From Curtobacterium pusillum (lineage in GTDB: Bacteria > Actinomycetota > Actinomycetes > Actinomycetales > Microbacteriaceae), in NCBI RefSeq assembly GCF_007673235.1, contig NZ_VDZH01000005.1, positions 186,001-250,000 of the forward strand: a DNA stretch of 64,000 bases, written 5' to 3'. Below the pieces are notes generated by a model. That model saw nothing but the letters and a program-made list of their open reading frames with translations. It ran no database searches and was not told the origin of the DNA. Positions 26,892-34,887 of the stretch are shown one piece after another. Numbering within the stretch: the first letter of the stretch is position 1; each line of letters begins with the position of its first letter. Position numbers and translations under genes: made by a program.

Positions 26892-27216
26892 AGCTGCGGT
26901 CGTGCGTCCCGGCCCGCGCCTCGTGACGGCCGGCACCCCGCACCGCGGGGACCTTGATGAGCACGGAGCCGCTGAGCAGGTCGTGGTCGTCGTCCGCCGG
27001 TGTCGGTGCCTCCTTCGGGAGGCGCGACTGCCGTTCGTACTCCGCTTGCGTCTCGTGACGGGTCGGCGCGAACACCTCGTCCATCATCGAGATCACGCCG
27101 CCGGATCCGCCGCTGCGTGTGGCCTTGTTCGACAGGTCGATCCACCCCACGCGATCGGCGATCCACATCACGACGGCCGCGGCGGCCACCGCCCCCAGGA
27201 GGATCAACCAGTTCAC
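26887..27216 (-). CDS. Single-span membrane protein, unknown (109 aa)
   Basis: GTG start at 27216 gives VNWLILLGAVAAAAVVMWIA, an N-terminal membrane span. About 85 polar residues rich in charged amino acids follow (RHETQAEYERQSRLPKEAP, DDDHDLLSGSVLIKVP). No Cys and no recognisable domain. The start is chosen so that the hydrophobic span begins the protein; the upstream frame stays open but codes for low-complexity sequence. Confidence 0.6.
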   Translation of the reverse strand: MNWLILLGAVAAAAVVMWIADRVGWIDLSNKATRSGGSGGVISMMDEVFAPTRHETQAEYERQSRLPKEAPTPADDDHDLLSGSVLIKVPAVRGAGRHEARAGTHDRSY

Positions 27217-27350
27217 GCACACGACGCTACGTGGACGATCAGGATGGGACATCAGCCGCGCGGAGGATTCTCGTGATCCACACACGTGGTTCTTCAGGAC
27301 GATGTCCACACTGGTGGTGCGGCCGTCCGGGACCCCCTCCCCGGGCGGCC

Positions 27351-27402
27351 GACCACCGGAACCCCACAGTGCCCCCGACCACCGGAACCCCACAGTGCCC
27401 CC
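27351..27402. repeat. 26-base tandem direct repeat, two copies
   Basis: Two identical 26-base units (27351-27376 and 27377-27402), each beginning GACCACCGGAACCCC. Partial matches to the unit ends flank them (CGGCCGACCAC at both sides). They lie in the 227-base gap between the membrane protein and lipoate ligase genes. Confidence 0.7.
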
Positions 27403-27443
27403 GACCGCACGGGCGGCCGACCACGTTGCGTCAGGGCGCGGCG

Positions 27444-28493
27444 TCAGGGGACGCGCTCGAGCCACTCCCGCGTCGCGAACTTCGACGCCACGAGCTCCTG
27501 CGCGCGCCGCCGCTCCTCCGCGGTGACGTGCCCCTCGTGCGCCCCGTAGAGCTTCGTGAACGTCGCGATGAGCCGGTCGATGATCTCGGCACGGGTGAGC
27601 CCGGTCTGTGAGCGCAGCGGGTCGACCCGCTTGGCGGCCGAGGTGGTCCCCTTGTCGCTCATCTTCTCGCGGCCGATGCGCAGCACCTGCACCATCTTCT
27701 CGCCGTCCATGTCGTAGCTCATGGTGGCGTGGTGCAGCAGTGACCCGGTGCCGAGGCGCTTCTGGGCGGCGCCACCGATCTTCCCCTTGGTCGAGGTGAT
27801 GTCGTTGAGCGGCTGGTAGTACGCCTCGATGCCGAGGGACTTCAGCGCCTCGATCACCCACTCGTCGAGGTACGCGTAGGAGTCGGCGAACGTCATGCCC
27901 TGCACGAGGTCGGTCGGCACGTAGAGCGAGTACGAGATGATCGCGCCGGCGTCCATGAACATCGCGCCGCCGCCGGAGATCCGACGGACGACCTCGACGC
28001 CGTACTTCGCGGCACCCTCGGGGTCGACCTCGTTCTTGAGGGACTGGAACGACCCGATGACGACGGCCGGCTGGTCCCACTCCCAGATGCGGAGGGTCGG
28101 CCCGCGGCGGCCGGCGCCCACTTCCTCCGTCAGGACCTGGTCGAGCGCGAGGTGCTCGTTCGGGCTGATCGGTCCCTCGTGGATGATCTCCCAGTCGTAC
28201 TCCTGCCACGTCGACGCGCGGGAGAGCGCCCGGCGGACGGCGACCCCGACGGCCTCGGGCGTGAAGCCGAGCAGCACGGCGTCCTCGGGCAGGGCGGCAC
28301 GGACGGCGGCGGCGATGCCCGCGGCGTCGGTCGTGGCCGGCAGACCGTTCACGGCGGCGTCGATCAGGGGCAGCGCGTCGTCCGGCTCGAGGAAGAAGTC
28401 CCCGGCGAGCCGGAAGTCCTGGACACCTCCGTCGACGACCTCGAGGTCGACGACGACCAACTTGCCTCCCGGGACCTTGTACTCACCGTGCAC
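27444..28493 (-). CDS. lplA: Lipoate-protein ligase A with N-terminal accessory domain
   Basis: 349 residues. The catalytic domain has the family signature RRISGGGAMFMDAGAIISYS, with GKIGGAAQKR (the adenylate-binding Lys loop) and GSLLHHATM. It ligates free lipoate to E2/GcvH proteins using ATP. The small C-terminal accessory domain of E. coli LplA appears here at the N-terminus (VPGGKLVVVDLEVVDGGVQD, FFLEPDDAL), a permuted order. Start is GTG at 28493, 6 bases after TAGGCT. Confidence 0.88.
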   Translation of the reverse strand: MHGEYKVPGGKLVVVDLEVVDGGVQDFRLAGDFFLEPDDALPLIDAAVNGLPATTDAAGIAAAVRAALPEDAVLLGFTPEAVGVAVRRALSRASTWQEYDWEIIHEGPISPNEHLALDQVLTEEVGAGRRGPTLRIWEWDQPAVVIGSFQSLKNEVDPEGAAKYGVEVVRRISGGGAMFMDAGAIISYSLYVPTDLVQGMTFADSYAYLDEWVIEALKSLGIEAYYQPLNDITSTKGKIGGAAQKRLGTGSLLHHATMSYDMDGEKMVQVLRIGREKMSDKGTTSAAKRVDPLRSQTGLTRAEIIDRLIATFTKLYGAHEGHVTAEERRRAQELVASKFATREWLERVP

Positions 28494-28499
28494 GGGACG

Positions 28500-28505
28500 A
28501 GCCTA
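28500..28505 (-). promoter_or_regulatory. Leaderless -10 box of lplA
   Basis: TAGGCT on the minus strand, 6 bases before GTG at 28493 and directly downstream of the 28522-28561 hairpin. Confidence 0.5.
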
Positions 28506-28521
28506 CGCCCGCCACCTGTCG

Positions 28522-28561
28522 GACGGGAGGCGCGGGGCGGCGCCACCCCGCGCCTCCCGTC
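28522..28561. terminator. GGAGGCGCG-family hairpin terminator
   Basis: 16-base perfect arms (28522-28537, 28546-28561) with an 8-base loop. It follows the lipase gene stop (minus strand) and separates it from the lplA promoter. Confidence 0.75.
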
Positions 28562-28576
28562 GTTCGCCTGGTCGCG

Positions 28577-29446
28577 TCAGCGAGCCGTCACCCGGTCCAG
28601 CCACGTGACCAGGTCGGCGACGACCTCGTCCCGGTTGGTCTCGTTGTAGACCTCGTGCCGCGCCCCCTCGTACACCCGCACCGACACGTCGGAGAGCCCG
28701 CCGCGTCGTCGGTACGCCTGCGCGAGCCGCTCGATCGAACGCGGGCCACCGAGGGTGTCCTCGGATCCCACCTGCAACAGCATCGGGAGGTCGTGCGAGA
28801 TGCCCCGACGTGGGACCCCGAGCAGCCGCAGCGCGTCCCGGACGCCGAACAGCCCGATGACGTCCGCCTCGACTGCGAGCGGGTCTGCCTCGACCGCAGC
28901 GATGACCGCCCGGTCGCGGGTCAGCCACTCGAACTTCGTCGGGCCGGAGCCAGCGTGCCGGGCGTTGAGGTCGCCGCTGTTCATCCACCCGGGCAGCCGG
29001 TACGCGGTGGCGGAGAGGACCACCCCGTCGTACGACTCCGACGACGTGTTCACGATCCGCTGGGCCATCAGCGAGCCCCACGAGTGCCCGAGCAGGACGA
29101 GCGGGACGCCCGGGGTGTCCTCCTTGGCGACCGCGGTCATCTGCTCGACGGCGGCGATGGCGGCCCGGAGTCCGCCGGGGCCGAGCCGACCGAGCTTGGC
29201 GTGGTCGCCGTCCCACTGCGCGAGGCCGGTGCGACCGTGTCCGCGGTGGTCGTTGGCGTGCACGGTGTAGCCGGCACGCACGAGGTCCTGCGCGAGCGGC
29301 TCGTACCGCAGCCCGTGCTCCCCGACGCCGTGCGCGATCTGCACGATGCCCTTCGGCCGCGCCGCACGCCAGGTCGAGTAGACGATCTCGACGCCGTGCG
29401 CGTCGGTGAACGAGGCATCGCCTCGTGCTGCGGAGAAGGTGGGCAC
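28577..29446 (-). CDS. Alpha/beta hydrolase, monoacylglycerol-lipase type (lysophospholipase)
   Basis: 289 residues from GTG at 29446 with GGGAGGA upstream. It shows the Hydrolase_4 layout: IVQIAHGVGEHGLRY (oxyanion HG), HANDHRGHGRT, the nucleophile elbow VLLGHSWGSLM, an acid in LQVGSEDTLGG and the His in YEGARHEVYNE. The family cleaves monoacylglycerols or lysophospholipids. No signal peptide. Divergent from the phosphate transporter gene. Confidence 0.85.
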   Translation of the reverse strand: MPTFSAARGDASFTDAHGVEIVYSTWRAARPKGIVQIAHGVGEHGLRYEPLAQDLVRAGYTVHANDHRGHGRTGLAQWDGDHAKLGRLGPGGLRAAIAAVEQMTAVAKEDTPGVPLVLLGHSWGSLMAQRIVNTSSESYDGVVLSATAYRLPGWMNSGDLNARHAGSGPTKFEWLTRDRAVIAAVEADPLAVEADVIGLFGVRDALRLLGVPRRGISHDLPMLLQVGSEDTLGGPRSIERLAQAYRRRGGLSDVSVRVYEGARHEVYNETNRDEVVADLVTWLDRVTAR

Positions 29447-29520
29447 CTGTCGATCCTCCCAGATCAGGGACCGGTCCAGCCTGTTCACCCGGCGTTCACG
29501 CAGCCGGTGCGGGGCGGGCC

Positions 29521-29526
29521 TACCGT
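29521..29526 (+). promoter_or_regulatory. Leaderless -10 box of the phosphate transporter gene
   Basis: TACCGT, 7 bases before the ATG at 29534; no clear -35. Confidence 0.45.
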
Positions 29527-29533
29527 CTCGCGC

Positions 29534-30676
29534 ATGGACGTCCTCGTCACCGTCGTGCTGGTGATCGTGGTGGCCCTCGTGTTCGACTTCACGAACGGGT
29601 TCCACGACACCGCGAACGCCATGGCCACCTCGGTCGCCACGGGTGCTCTCAAGCCCCGCACCGCCGTGCTCATCTCCGCCGTCCTCAACGTGGTCGGCGC
29701 GTTCCTGTCCACCGAGGTCGCGAAGACCGTCTCGCAGGGCATCATCCGCGAGGGCCAGGACGGCATCCACATCTCCCCCGTGATGATCTTCGCGGGACTC
29801 GTCGGCGCCGTGCTGTGGAACCTCGCCACGTGGTACTTCGGGCTGCCGTCGTCGTCGACGCACGCCCTGTTCGGTGGCCTGATCGGCGCGTCGATCATCG
29901 GCGCCGGCCTGAACTCGGTCGACTGGGCGACGGTCGTCTCGAAGGTCGTGCTGCCGGCACTGCTCTCGCCCGTGATCGCCGGGGTCATCGCGCTCGTGGC
30001 GACCTACCTGGCGTACACGATCACGAAGAACGCGACCACGCACGGTGCGGCGACGGGCTTCCGGCACGGGCAGACGATCTCCGCGTCGCTGGTGTCCCTG
30101 GCGCACGGCACGAACGACGCGCAGAAGACCATGGGTGTGATCACGCTGACCCTGATCGCCGCGAACTACCAGCCCGCCGGGAGCGGCCCGGCGCTCTGGG
30201 TGATCCTCGCTTGCGGTCTGGCGATCGGCCTCGGGACGTACATGGGCGGCTGGCGGATCATGCAGACCGTCGGCAAGAAGATCTCCGACGTGCAGTCCCC
30301 GCAGGGCTTCGCGGCCGAGACGAGCTCCGCCGCGACGATCCTCGTGTCGTCCCACCTCGGGTTCGCGCTCTCGACGACGCACGTCACGAGCGGCTCGGTG
30401 ATCGGTTCTGGGCTCGGCAAGAAGCTGGCGGACGTGCACTGGTCGGTCGTCGGGCGGATCGTCGTCGCGTGGGTGATCACGCTGCCGGCAGCCGCGGTCG
30501 TCGGGGCGCTCGCGACCTGGGTGGCGTCGACCTCGGCGGTCGGCCTCGTCCTGGTCGCCGTCTTCGCACTGGCCGCGGGCCTCACCTTCTACGGCCTCGC
30601 CAAGCGCAAGCCGATCTCCCACGACGACGTCACCGCCGACACCGCCGAGCGCGAGCCGGCCACCACCGGGAACTGA
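29534..30676 (+). CDS. pit: Inorganic phosphate transporter, PiT family
   Basis: 380 residues with ~10 spans. The duplicated PiT signature is present twice: DFTNGFHDTANAMATSV near the N-terminus and SLAHGTNDAQKTMGV in the second half; SSSTHALFGG and STTHVTSGS are the matching loops. It is a low-affinity metal-phosphate:H+ symporter of the cell membrane. The next gene, 11 bases on, encodes a small membrane protein probably made with it. Confidence 0.93.
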   Translation: MDVLVTVVLVIVVALVFDFTNGFHDTANAMATSVATGALKPRTAVLISAVLNVVGAFLSTEVAKTVSQGIIREGQDGIHISPVMIFAGLVGAVLWNLATWYFGLPSSSTHALFGGLIGASIIGAGLNSVDWATVVSKVVLPALLSPVIAGVIALVATYLAYTITKNATTHGAATGFRHGQTISASLVSLAHGTNDAQKTMGVITLTLIAANYQPAGSGPALWVILACGLAIGLGTYMGGWRIMQTVGKKISDVQSPQGFAAETSSAATILVSSHLGFALSTTHVTSGSVIGSGLGKKLADVHWSVVGRIVVAWVITLPAAAVVGALATWVASTSAVGLVLVAVFALAAGLTFYGLAKRKPISHDDVTADTAEREPATTGN

Positions 30677-30687
30677 GGGGAACGCAC

Positions 30688-30957
30688 ATGGACATCGACT
30701 TCGGTGCGATCGGCACCGTCGCGGGCGTCGGCTTCGTGGCCGCCGTCGGCGTGGTGCTCGTCTACACGCTCGGGTTGCGGCTGCTCGGGACCGGGCAGCC
30801 TGTCGACGCCGGTGGGGAGCGCACGCAGTACTCCGAGGAGACGCCGCGCTCCGGGCACACGCCGCCGCTCGCCCTCGCGGGGGCCGGGTTGTGCTTCGCG
30901 GTCTGCATCGCGGCGGTCCTCACGGGCATCTGGCTGACGATCCCCCAGTTCCACTGA
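30688..30957 (+). CDS. Small two-span membrane protein in the pit operon (89 aa)
   Basis: MDIDFGAIGTVAGVGFVAAV begins with a membrane span. A short polar loop (VDAGGERTQYSEETPRSGH) and a second span (LALAGAGLCFAVCIAAVLTGIW) follow. The AGGGG upstream of ATG and the short gap indicate co-transcription with pit. Similar small proteins follow pit genes in related actinobacteria as far as I recall; the role is unknown, possibly an accessory subunit. Confidence 0.7.
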   Translation: MDIDFGAIGTVAGVGFVAAVGVVLVYTLGLRLLGTGQPVDAGGERTQYSEETPRSGHTPPLALAGAGLCFAVCIAAVLTGIWLTIPQFH

Positions 30958-30962
30958 CGCGC

Positions 30963-31016
30963 ACTGGAGGCGCGACCCACGCAAGCAGACCCGCTTACGC
31001 ACCCCGCGCCTCCAGT
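30963..31016. terminator. GGAGGCGCG-family hairpin
   Basis: ACTGGAGGCGCG (30963-30974) pairs with CGCGCCTCCAGT (31005-31016), loop of 30 bases, just after the pit operon. Confidence 0.65.
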
Positions 31017-31032
31017 CCGCATTCCCGCGTTC

Positions 31033-31085
31033 AGTGAGCAGAAGACGTCGAGTCCGCACCTCGGACCCGACGTCTTCTGCTCACT
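31033..31085. terminator. Long near-perfect hairpin between convergent genes
   Basis: 18-base perfect arms (31033-31050, 31068-31085) continue, after one A/C mismatch, into a 5-base inner stem with loop CACCT. This is about 24 pairs in all. Not of the GGAGGC family. Confidence 0.75.
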
Positions 31086-31130
31086 CGATGGCCGCGCGCC
31101 GCGCGCCGCGCGCCGCGCCCGCACCCGCGC

Positions 31131-31883
31131 TCAGTGCGCGCTGTAGCCGCCGTCGACCAGGTGGTAGCTGCCCGTGATGAACGAGGCCTTGTCGCTCAGC
31201 AGGAACAGCACGAGCGCCGCGACCTCCTTGTCGGTACCGAGGCGCTTCGTGGCGTGCTCGTCCTCCAGGGCGGTGATCGCCTCCGGGGTCATCGAGTTGC
31301 GGAGCAGCGGGGTGTCGATGAAGCCCGGGCCGACCGCGTTCGTGCGGACGCCCTGCGCCGAGTACTCGAGCGCCGCGACCTTGGTCAGGCCGGCGAGTGC
31401 GTGCTTCGACGCCACGTAGGCGGCGTTCTGCGCGATGCCGACCGTGCCGAGCACCGATGCCATGTTCACGATCGAGCCTCCGCCGGCGGCCACCATCGCG
31501 GGGATCTCGTAGCGGAGTCCGTAGAACACGCCGTCCAGGTCCACCGCACGCACACGGTCCCAGGCGGCGATGTCGTACTCGCCGATGGGCTGGGGTGCGG
31601 CACCGATGCCGGCGTTGTTCACGGCGAGGTGGAGCGCGCCGTAGGTGTCCACGGCGAACTGGACCATGCGCTCGTTGTCGGCGGCGACCGCGGAGTTCGC
31701 CTCGAAGGCGCTGGCGGTGCCGCCGGCCTCCACGATCGAGGTCGCGACGCGCTGGGCGGCGTCGAGTTTGATGTCGGTGACGACGACCGTCGCGCCCGCG
31801 GCGGCGAGCTCCTTGGCGACGGACTCGCCGATGCCGCTGCCGCCACCGGTGACGATGGCGACCTTGCCCTCGAACTCGGACAT
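31131..31883 (-). CDS. Short-chain dehydrogenase/reductase
   Basis: 250 residues, classical SDR. Cofactor loop VTGGGSGIG (TGxxxGxG), LAVNNAGIG (NNAG), catalytic Ser in NMASVLG, and YVASKHAL (YxxxK). Asp in VVVTDIKLD after strand 2 favours NAD. It oxidises or reduces an unknown alcohol/ketone. It is divergent from a MarR gene whose operator region lies between them, so it is probably a member of that regulon. Confidence 0.9.
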   Translation of the reverse strand: MSEFEGKVAIVTGGGSGIGESVAKELAAAGATVVVTDIKLDAAQRVATSIVEAGGTASAFEANSAVAADNERMVQFAVDTYGALHLAVNNAGIGAAPQPIGEYDIAAWDRVRAVDLDGVFYGLRYEIPAMVAAGGGSIVNMASVLGTVGIAQNAAYVASKHALAGLTKVAALEYSAQGVRTNAVGPGFIDTPLLRNSMTPEAITALEDEHATKRLGTDKEVAALVLFLLSDKASFITGSYHLVDGGYSAH

Positions 31884-31939
31884 GATTCCTTCTCTCTAGG
31901 CAACACCTGTTGCCCAAAAACACGATACACCCGAAAACC

Positions 31940-31969
31940 AGTTCGTTCGCTGAACTAATTTGCTAGGCT
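31940..31969 (+). promoter_or_regulatory. Leaderless promoter and operator of the MarR gene at 31977
   Basis: TAGGCT (31964-31969) ends 7 bases before GTG at 31977. AGTTC (31940-31944) and GAACT (31952-31956) form an inverted repeat over the -35 position, a likely MarR site also serving the divergent SDR gene. Confidence 0.55.
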
Positions 31970-31976
31970 AACGATC

Positions 31977-32387
31977 GTGACCGACGCCACCGACCTCCGC
32001 ATCGCGGTGAACCGCCTCTCGCGCACCCTCCGTGCGCAGAAGGCCGACTCCACCGTCAGCGATGCCCAGTTCTCCGCACTCGCCCGGTTGCACCGCGACG
32101 GCCCGATGACGCTCGCCGAGCTCAGCCGCCAGGACGGCGTGACGCCCCCGTCGATGACGAAGACCGTCGCCGTGCTCATCGAGCGCGGACTGGTGTCGAA
32201 GGGCGGCCACGGGGACGACCGCCGCAAGGTGCTGCTCTGCGCGACCGACGCCGGAGCCGACTTCGTGCAGGAGACCCGTCGCCGTCGGGACGGCTGGCTC
32301 ACCCCGCGCCTCGCCGACCTCACCGAGGCCGAGCGGCAGACCCTGGCCGACGCCACCGAGATCATGAGGAGGCTGGCCCAGCAGTGA
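31977..32387 (+). CDS. MarR-family transcriptional regulator
   Basis: 136 residues from GTG. The winged helix includes PMTLAELSRQDGVTPPSMTKTV (recognition helix) and the wing GGHGDDRRKVLLCATDAG with the conserved D-x-R. Co-translated with the MFS gene through a GTGA overlap, and divergent from the SDR. It probably senses a compound that the exporter removes, and represses all three genes. Confidence 0.92.
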   Translation: MTDATDLRIAVNRLSRTLRAQKADSTVSDAQFSALARLHRDGPMTLAELSRQDGVTPPSMTKTVAVLIERGLVSKGGHGDDRRKVLLCATDAGADFVQETRRRRDGWLTPRLADLTEAERQTLADATEIMRRLAQQ

Positions 32388-33730
32388 CCGCCATGTTCCG
32401 CTCCCTGTCCGGCCGCAACTACCGCATCTGGTTCGCGGGCGCCCTGGTGTCCAACGTCGGCACCTGGATGCAACGAACCGCCCAGGACTGGCTCGTCCTG
32501 ACGAAGCTCTCCGACAACGACGCCATCGCGGTCGGCATCACCATGGCGCTGCAGTTCGGCCCACAGCTCCTCCTCCTGCCCCTCACCGGGCTCGCGGCCG
32601 ACCGGTTCGACCGGCGCAAGATGCTCATGCTCACGCAGGGCCTGATGGGTGCGCTGGGGCTGGGCCTCGGGATCATGGTGCTCACCGACACCGCGACGAT
32701 CTGGTCGCTGTACGGCTTCGCCCTGGCACTCGGCATCGTCGCCGCGTTCGACACCCCGATCCGTCAGACCTTCGTGTCCGACGTCGTGCAGGGCGAGAAC
32801 GTCGCCAACGCGGTGGCGCTCAACTCGGCGTCGTTCAACGCCGCACGCCTGATCGGCCCCGCGGTCGCCGGTGTCCTCATCGCGGCGATCGGGTCCGGCT
32901 GGGTCTTCGTCATCAACGCCGCCTCGTTCCTGGCCGTCCTCGTCGCGCTGCGCTTCGTGGACCCCGCACAGCTCGCCGACCGCGTCCGGGCCAAGCGCGG
33001 CAAGGGCCAGATCATGGCGGGCATCCACTACGTGCGGACGAGGCCGGACATCATCGTCGTCCTCTGCATGATCTTCGTCGTCGGCACCTTCGGCGTGAAC
33101 TTCCCGATCTTCACCTCCACGATGGCCCGGGTCGAGTTCCACAAGGGCGCGGGCGAGTTCGGCCTGCTGAACTCCGTGATGGCCATCGGCTCGGTCGCCG
33201 GTGCACTCCTGTCCGCCCGTCGCGACCGCCCGCGGATGCGCACGCTCGTGATCGCCTCCGCCGGGTTCGGCCTGGCGTGCACGGCCGCCGCGTTCGCCCC
33301 CACCTACTGGACCTTCGCGATCGTCCTGGTCTTCGTCGGACTCGCGTCGCTGACCTTCATGACGACGGCGAACGCCCTGGTGCAGACCACCACGGCCCAG
33401 GCGATGCGCGGGCGAGTGATGGCGCTCTACATGGCGATCTTCGCGGGAGGCACCCCCATCGGCGCCCCGATCGTCGGCGCCGTCGCGGACGCCTGGGGAC
33501 CCCGCTGGGCCATCGGCGTCGGCGCGGTCTCCGGCTTCGTCGCCCTCGCGATCGCGCTCTTCTGGCTCCTCCGGTACGAGCGGTTCCGGGTGCGGTACGA
33601 CGCGGACACCCGGCTGCACCTGGCGATCACGCACGCGGTGCCGGTGGTCGGGACGCGCGCGTCCCGCGCCGCCCTCCGGCAGGACCTGGAACGCGACGAG
33701 GCGGTCGCCGACCGGTCCAGCGCGGTCTGA
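32384..33730 (+). CDS. MFS exporter, EntS/MFS_3 type
   Basis: 448 residues from the overlapping GTG at 32384 (an ATG at 32393 is the alternative). The N-terminus FRSLSGRNYRIWFAGALVSNVGTWMQRTAQDWLVL is the hallmark of the enterobactin-exporter-like MFS_3 family. About 12 spans; ADRFDRRKMLM is the motif A loop. Partner of the MarR protein encoded just upstream. Substrate unknown. Confidence 0.9.
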   Translation: MTAMFRSLSGRNYRIWFAGALVSNVGTWMQRTAQDWLVLTKLSDNDAIAVGITMALQFGPQLLLLPLTGLAADRFDRRKMLMLTQGLMGALGLGLGIMVLTDTATIWSLYGFALALGIVAAFDTPIRQTFVSDVVQGENVANAVALNSASFNAARLIGPAVAGVLIAAIGSGWVFVINAASFLAVLVALRFVDPAQLADRVRAKRGKGQIMAGIHYVRTRPDIIVVLCMIFVVGTFGVNFPIFTSTMARVEFHKGAGEFGLLNSVMAIGSVAGALLSARRDRPRMRTLVIASAGFGLACTAAAFAPTYWTFAIVLVFVGLASLTFMTTANALVQTTTAQAMRGRVMALYMAIFAGGTPIGAPIVGAVADAWGPRWAIGVGAVSGFVALAIALFWLLRYERFRVRYDADTRLHLAITHAVPVVGTRASRAALRQDLERDEAVADRSSAV

Positions 33731-33744
33731 CGCGACCATCTACC

Positions 33745-33786
33745 GGACGGGAGGCACGGGTCGGCGCCGCACCGCGCCTCCCGTCC
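33745..33786. terminator. GGAGGC-family hairpin between convergent genes
   Basis: GGACGGGAGGC (33745-33755) pairs perfectly with GCCTCCCGTCC (33776-33786). Confidence 0.7.
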
Positions 33787-33837
33787 GCCTCCTGGTCACC
33801 ACCACCGCGACGCAACCGTTCCGGACGGCGGCGCGCG

Positions 33838-34734
33838 TCAGTGCGTGGGAGCCGCTTCGGCGAACACGCGCTCGTCGAGCGCTGCGACCACGCGGTCGGC
33901 CGCGGCCGCGAGCCGCTCCCCCGCGACACGTGCCGCGAGGAGTGCCGTGTCCGCCGACACCGCCTCGAGGTCCGCCCGGGTCTCGGCGAAGGCCCGGGCC
34001 TCGTCCGCGACGCAGGACGGCGCCACGTCGGCCAGGCATTCGTCCGCCCGCCGCGCGAGGAACCGCAGCGACCGCGGACTGTGCTCGTCGAGGAGCAGGA
34101 ACGCCGCGGCGTCCTCGGGGCTCGGCGCGTGGTGGTCGCGGCCCCGCTGGAACGCCTCACCGGCGCCGCAAGCCCGGAGCGCCGTCGACCACGACGCCCC
34201 CGACCCGGGGTCGAGCAGGCCGGACGCGAGCAACCGGGCGGAGGTCGCACAGCGCTGCAGCGAGCGGCCGAGGGTGAAGAACTCCCAGACCTCGTCGCGG
34301 CTGGCATCCGCCTCGACGACCCCGATCGCCAGGGCGCTCCGCTCGCGCACCCAGCCGAGGAACTCGTGGGCCCGGTCCGGCGCGACCTTCCGCGGCATCC
34401 GGGAGCGCGTGACGTTGAGGCAGTCCCAGAGCTCGGTGGAGACGACCTCGCGGGCGCGGCGGGCATGGTCCCGTGCGACCGCGACGGCGGAGGCGATCGA
34501 GGCCGCTTCGTGCCGGTCCAGTGCCAGGGAGTCGATCGTCGAGGCGCGGTCGGGGTCGTTCGCCGGACCAGCCGCGCCCACGACCGACCGGAGCTCCGCA
34601 GCGACCACACGGTCCTGCTCGACACCGGCCGGCTCACCGCGCGCCACGTAGACGTCGAGCATCCGGGCGACCACGTCGGTGCGCTCGACCGCGTTCCCGA
34701 CGTGGAACACGCTCCCCGCGAGTCGGCTCAGCAC
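33838..34734 (-). CDS. Alpha-E domain protein (DUF403)
   Basis: 298 residues from GTG at 34734 with AGGAG 5 bases upstream. The start VLSRLAGSVFHVGNAVERTD matches the alpha-E signature (LSRxAESxFWxGRYxERAE), and an all-helical remainder fits. Family members normally sit beside a circularly permuted ATP-grasp gene and a transglutaminase-like gene and are thought to make or modify peptides. Neither partner is present here, so this copy is solitary. Confidence 0.75.
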   Translation of the reverse strand: MLSRLAGSVFHVGNAVERTDVVARMLDVYVARGEPAGVEQDRVVAAELRSVVGAAGPANDPDRASTIDSLALDRHEAASIASAVAVARDHARRAREVVSTELWDCLNVTRSRMPRKVAPDRAHEFLGWVRERSALAIGVVEADASRDEVWEFFTLGRSLQRCATSARLLASGLLDPGSGASWSTALRACGAGEAFQRGRDHHAPSPEDAAAFLLLDEHSPRSLRFLARRADECLADVAPSCVADEARAFAETRADLEAVSADTALLAARVAGERLAAAADRVVAALDERVFAEAAPTH

Positions 34735-34850
34735 GTCGGCTCCTGCATGTCGTGAACCTACTGACCGCGGATTGCCGGGGTGTTTCGTCGCCGCGTCACG
34801 GGTGTTGCAGTCGTCCGGGGCCCGATCCGGGTCGGCCGGTCCGCGCACTC

Positions 34851-34880
34851 GCTAGACAATCTAACTAGAGCGTCTAGCAT
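34851..34880 (+). promoter_or_regulatory. Promoter/operator of the MarR gene at 34888
   Basis: GCTAGAC (34851-34857) and GTCTAGC (34872-34878) form a perfect 7-base inverted repeat. TAGCAT (34875-34880) is the -10, 7 bases before ATG. The repeat covers both promoter boxes, so autorepression is likely. Confidence 0.6.
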
Positions 34881-34887
34881 TGTCCTC

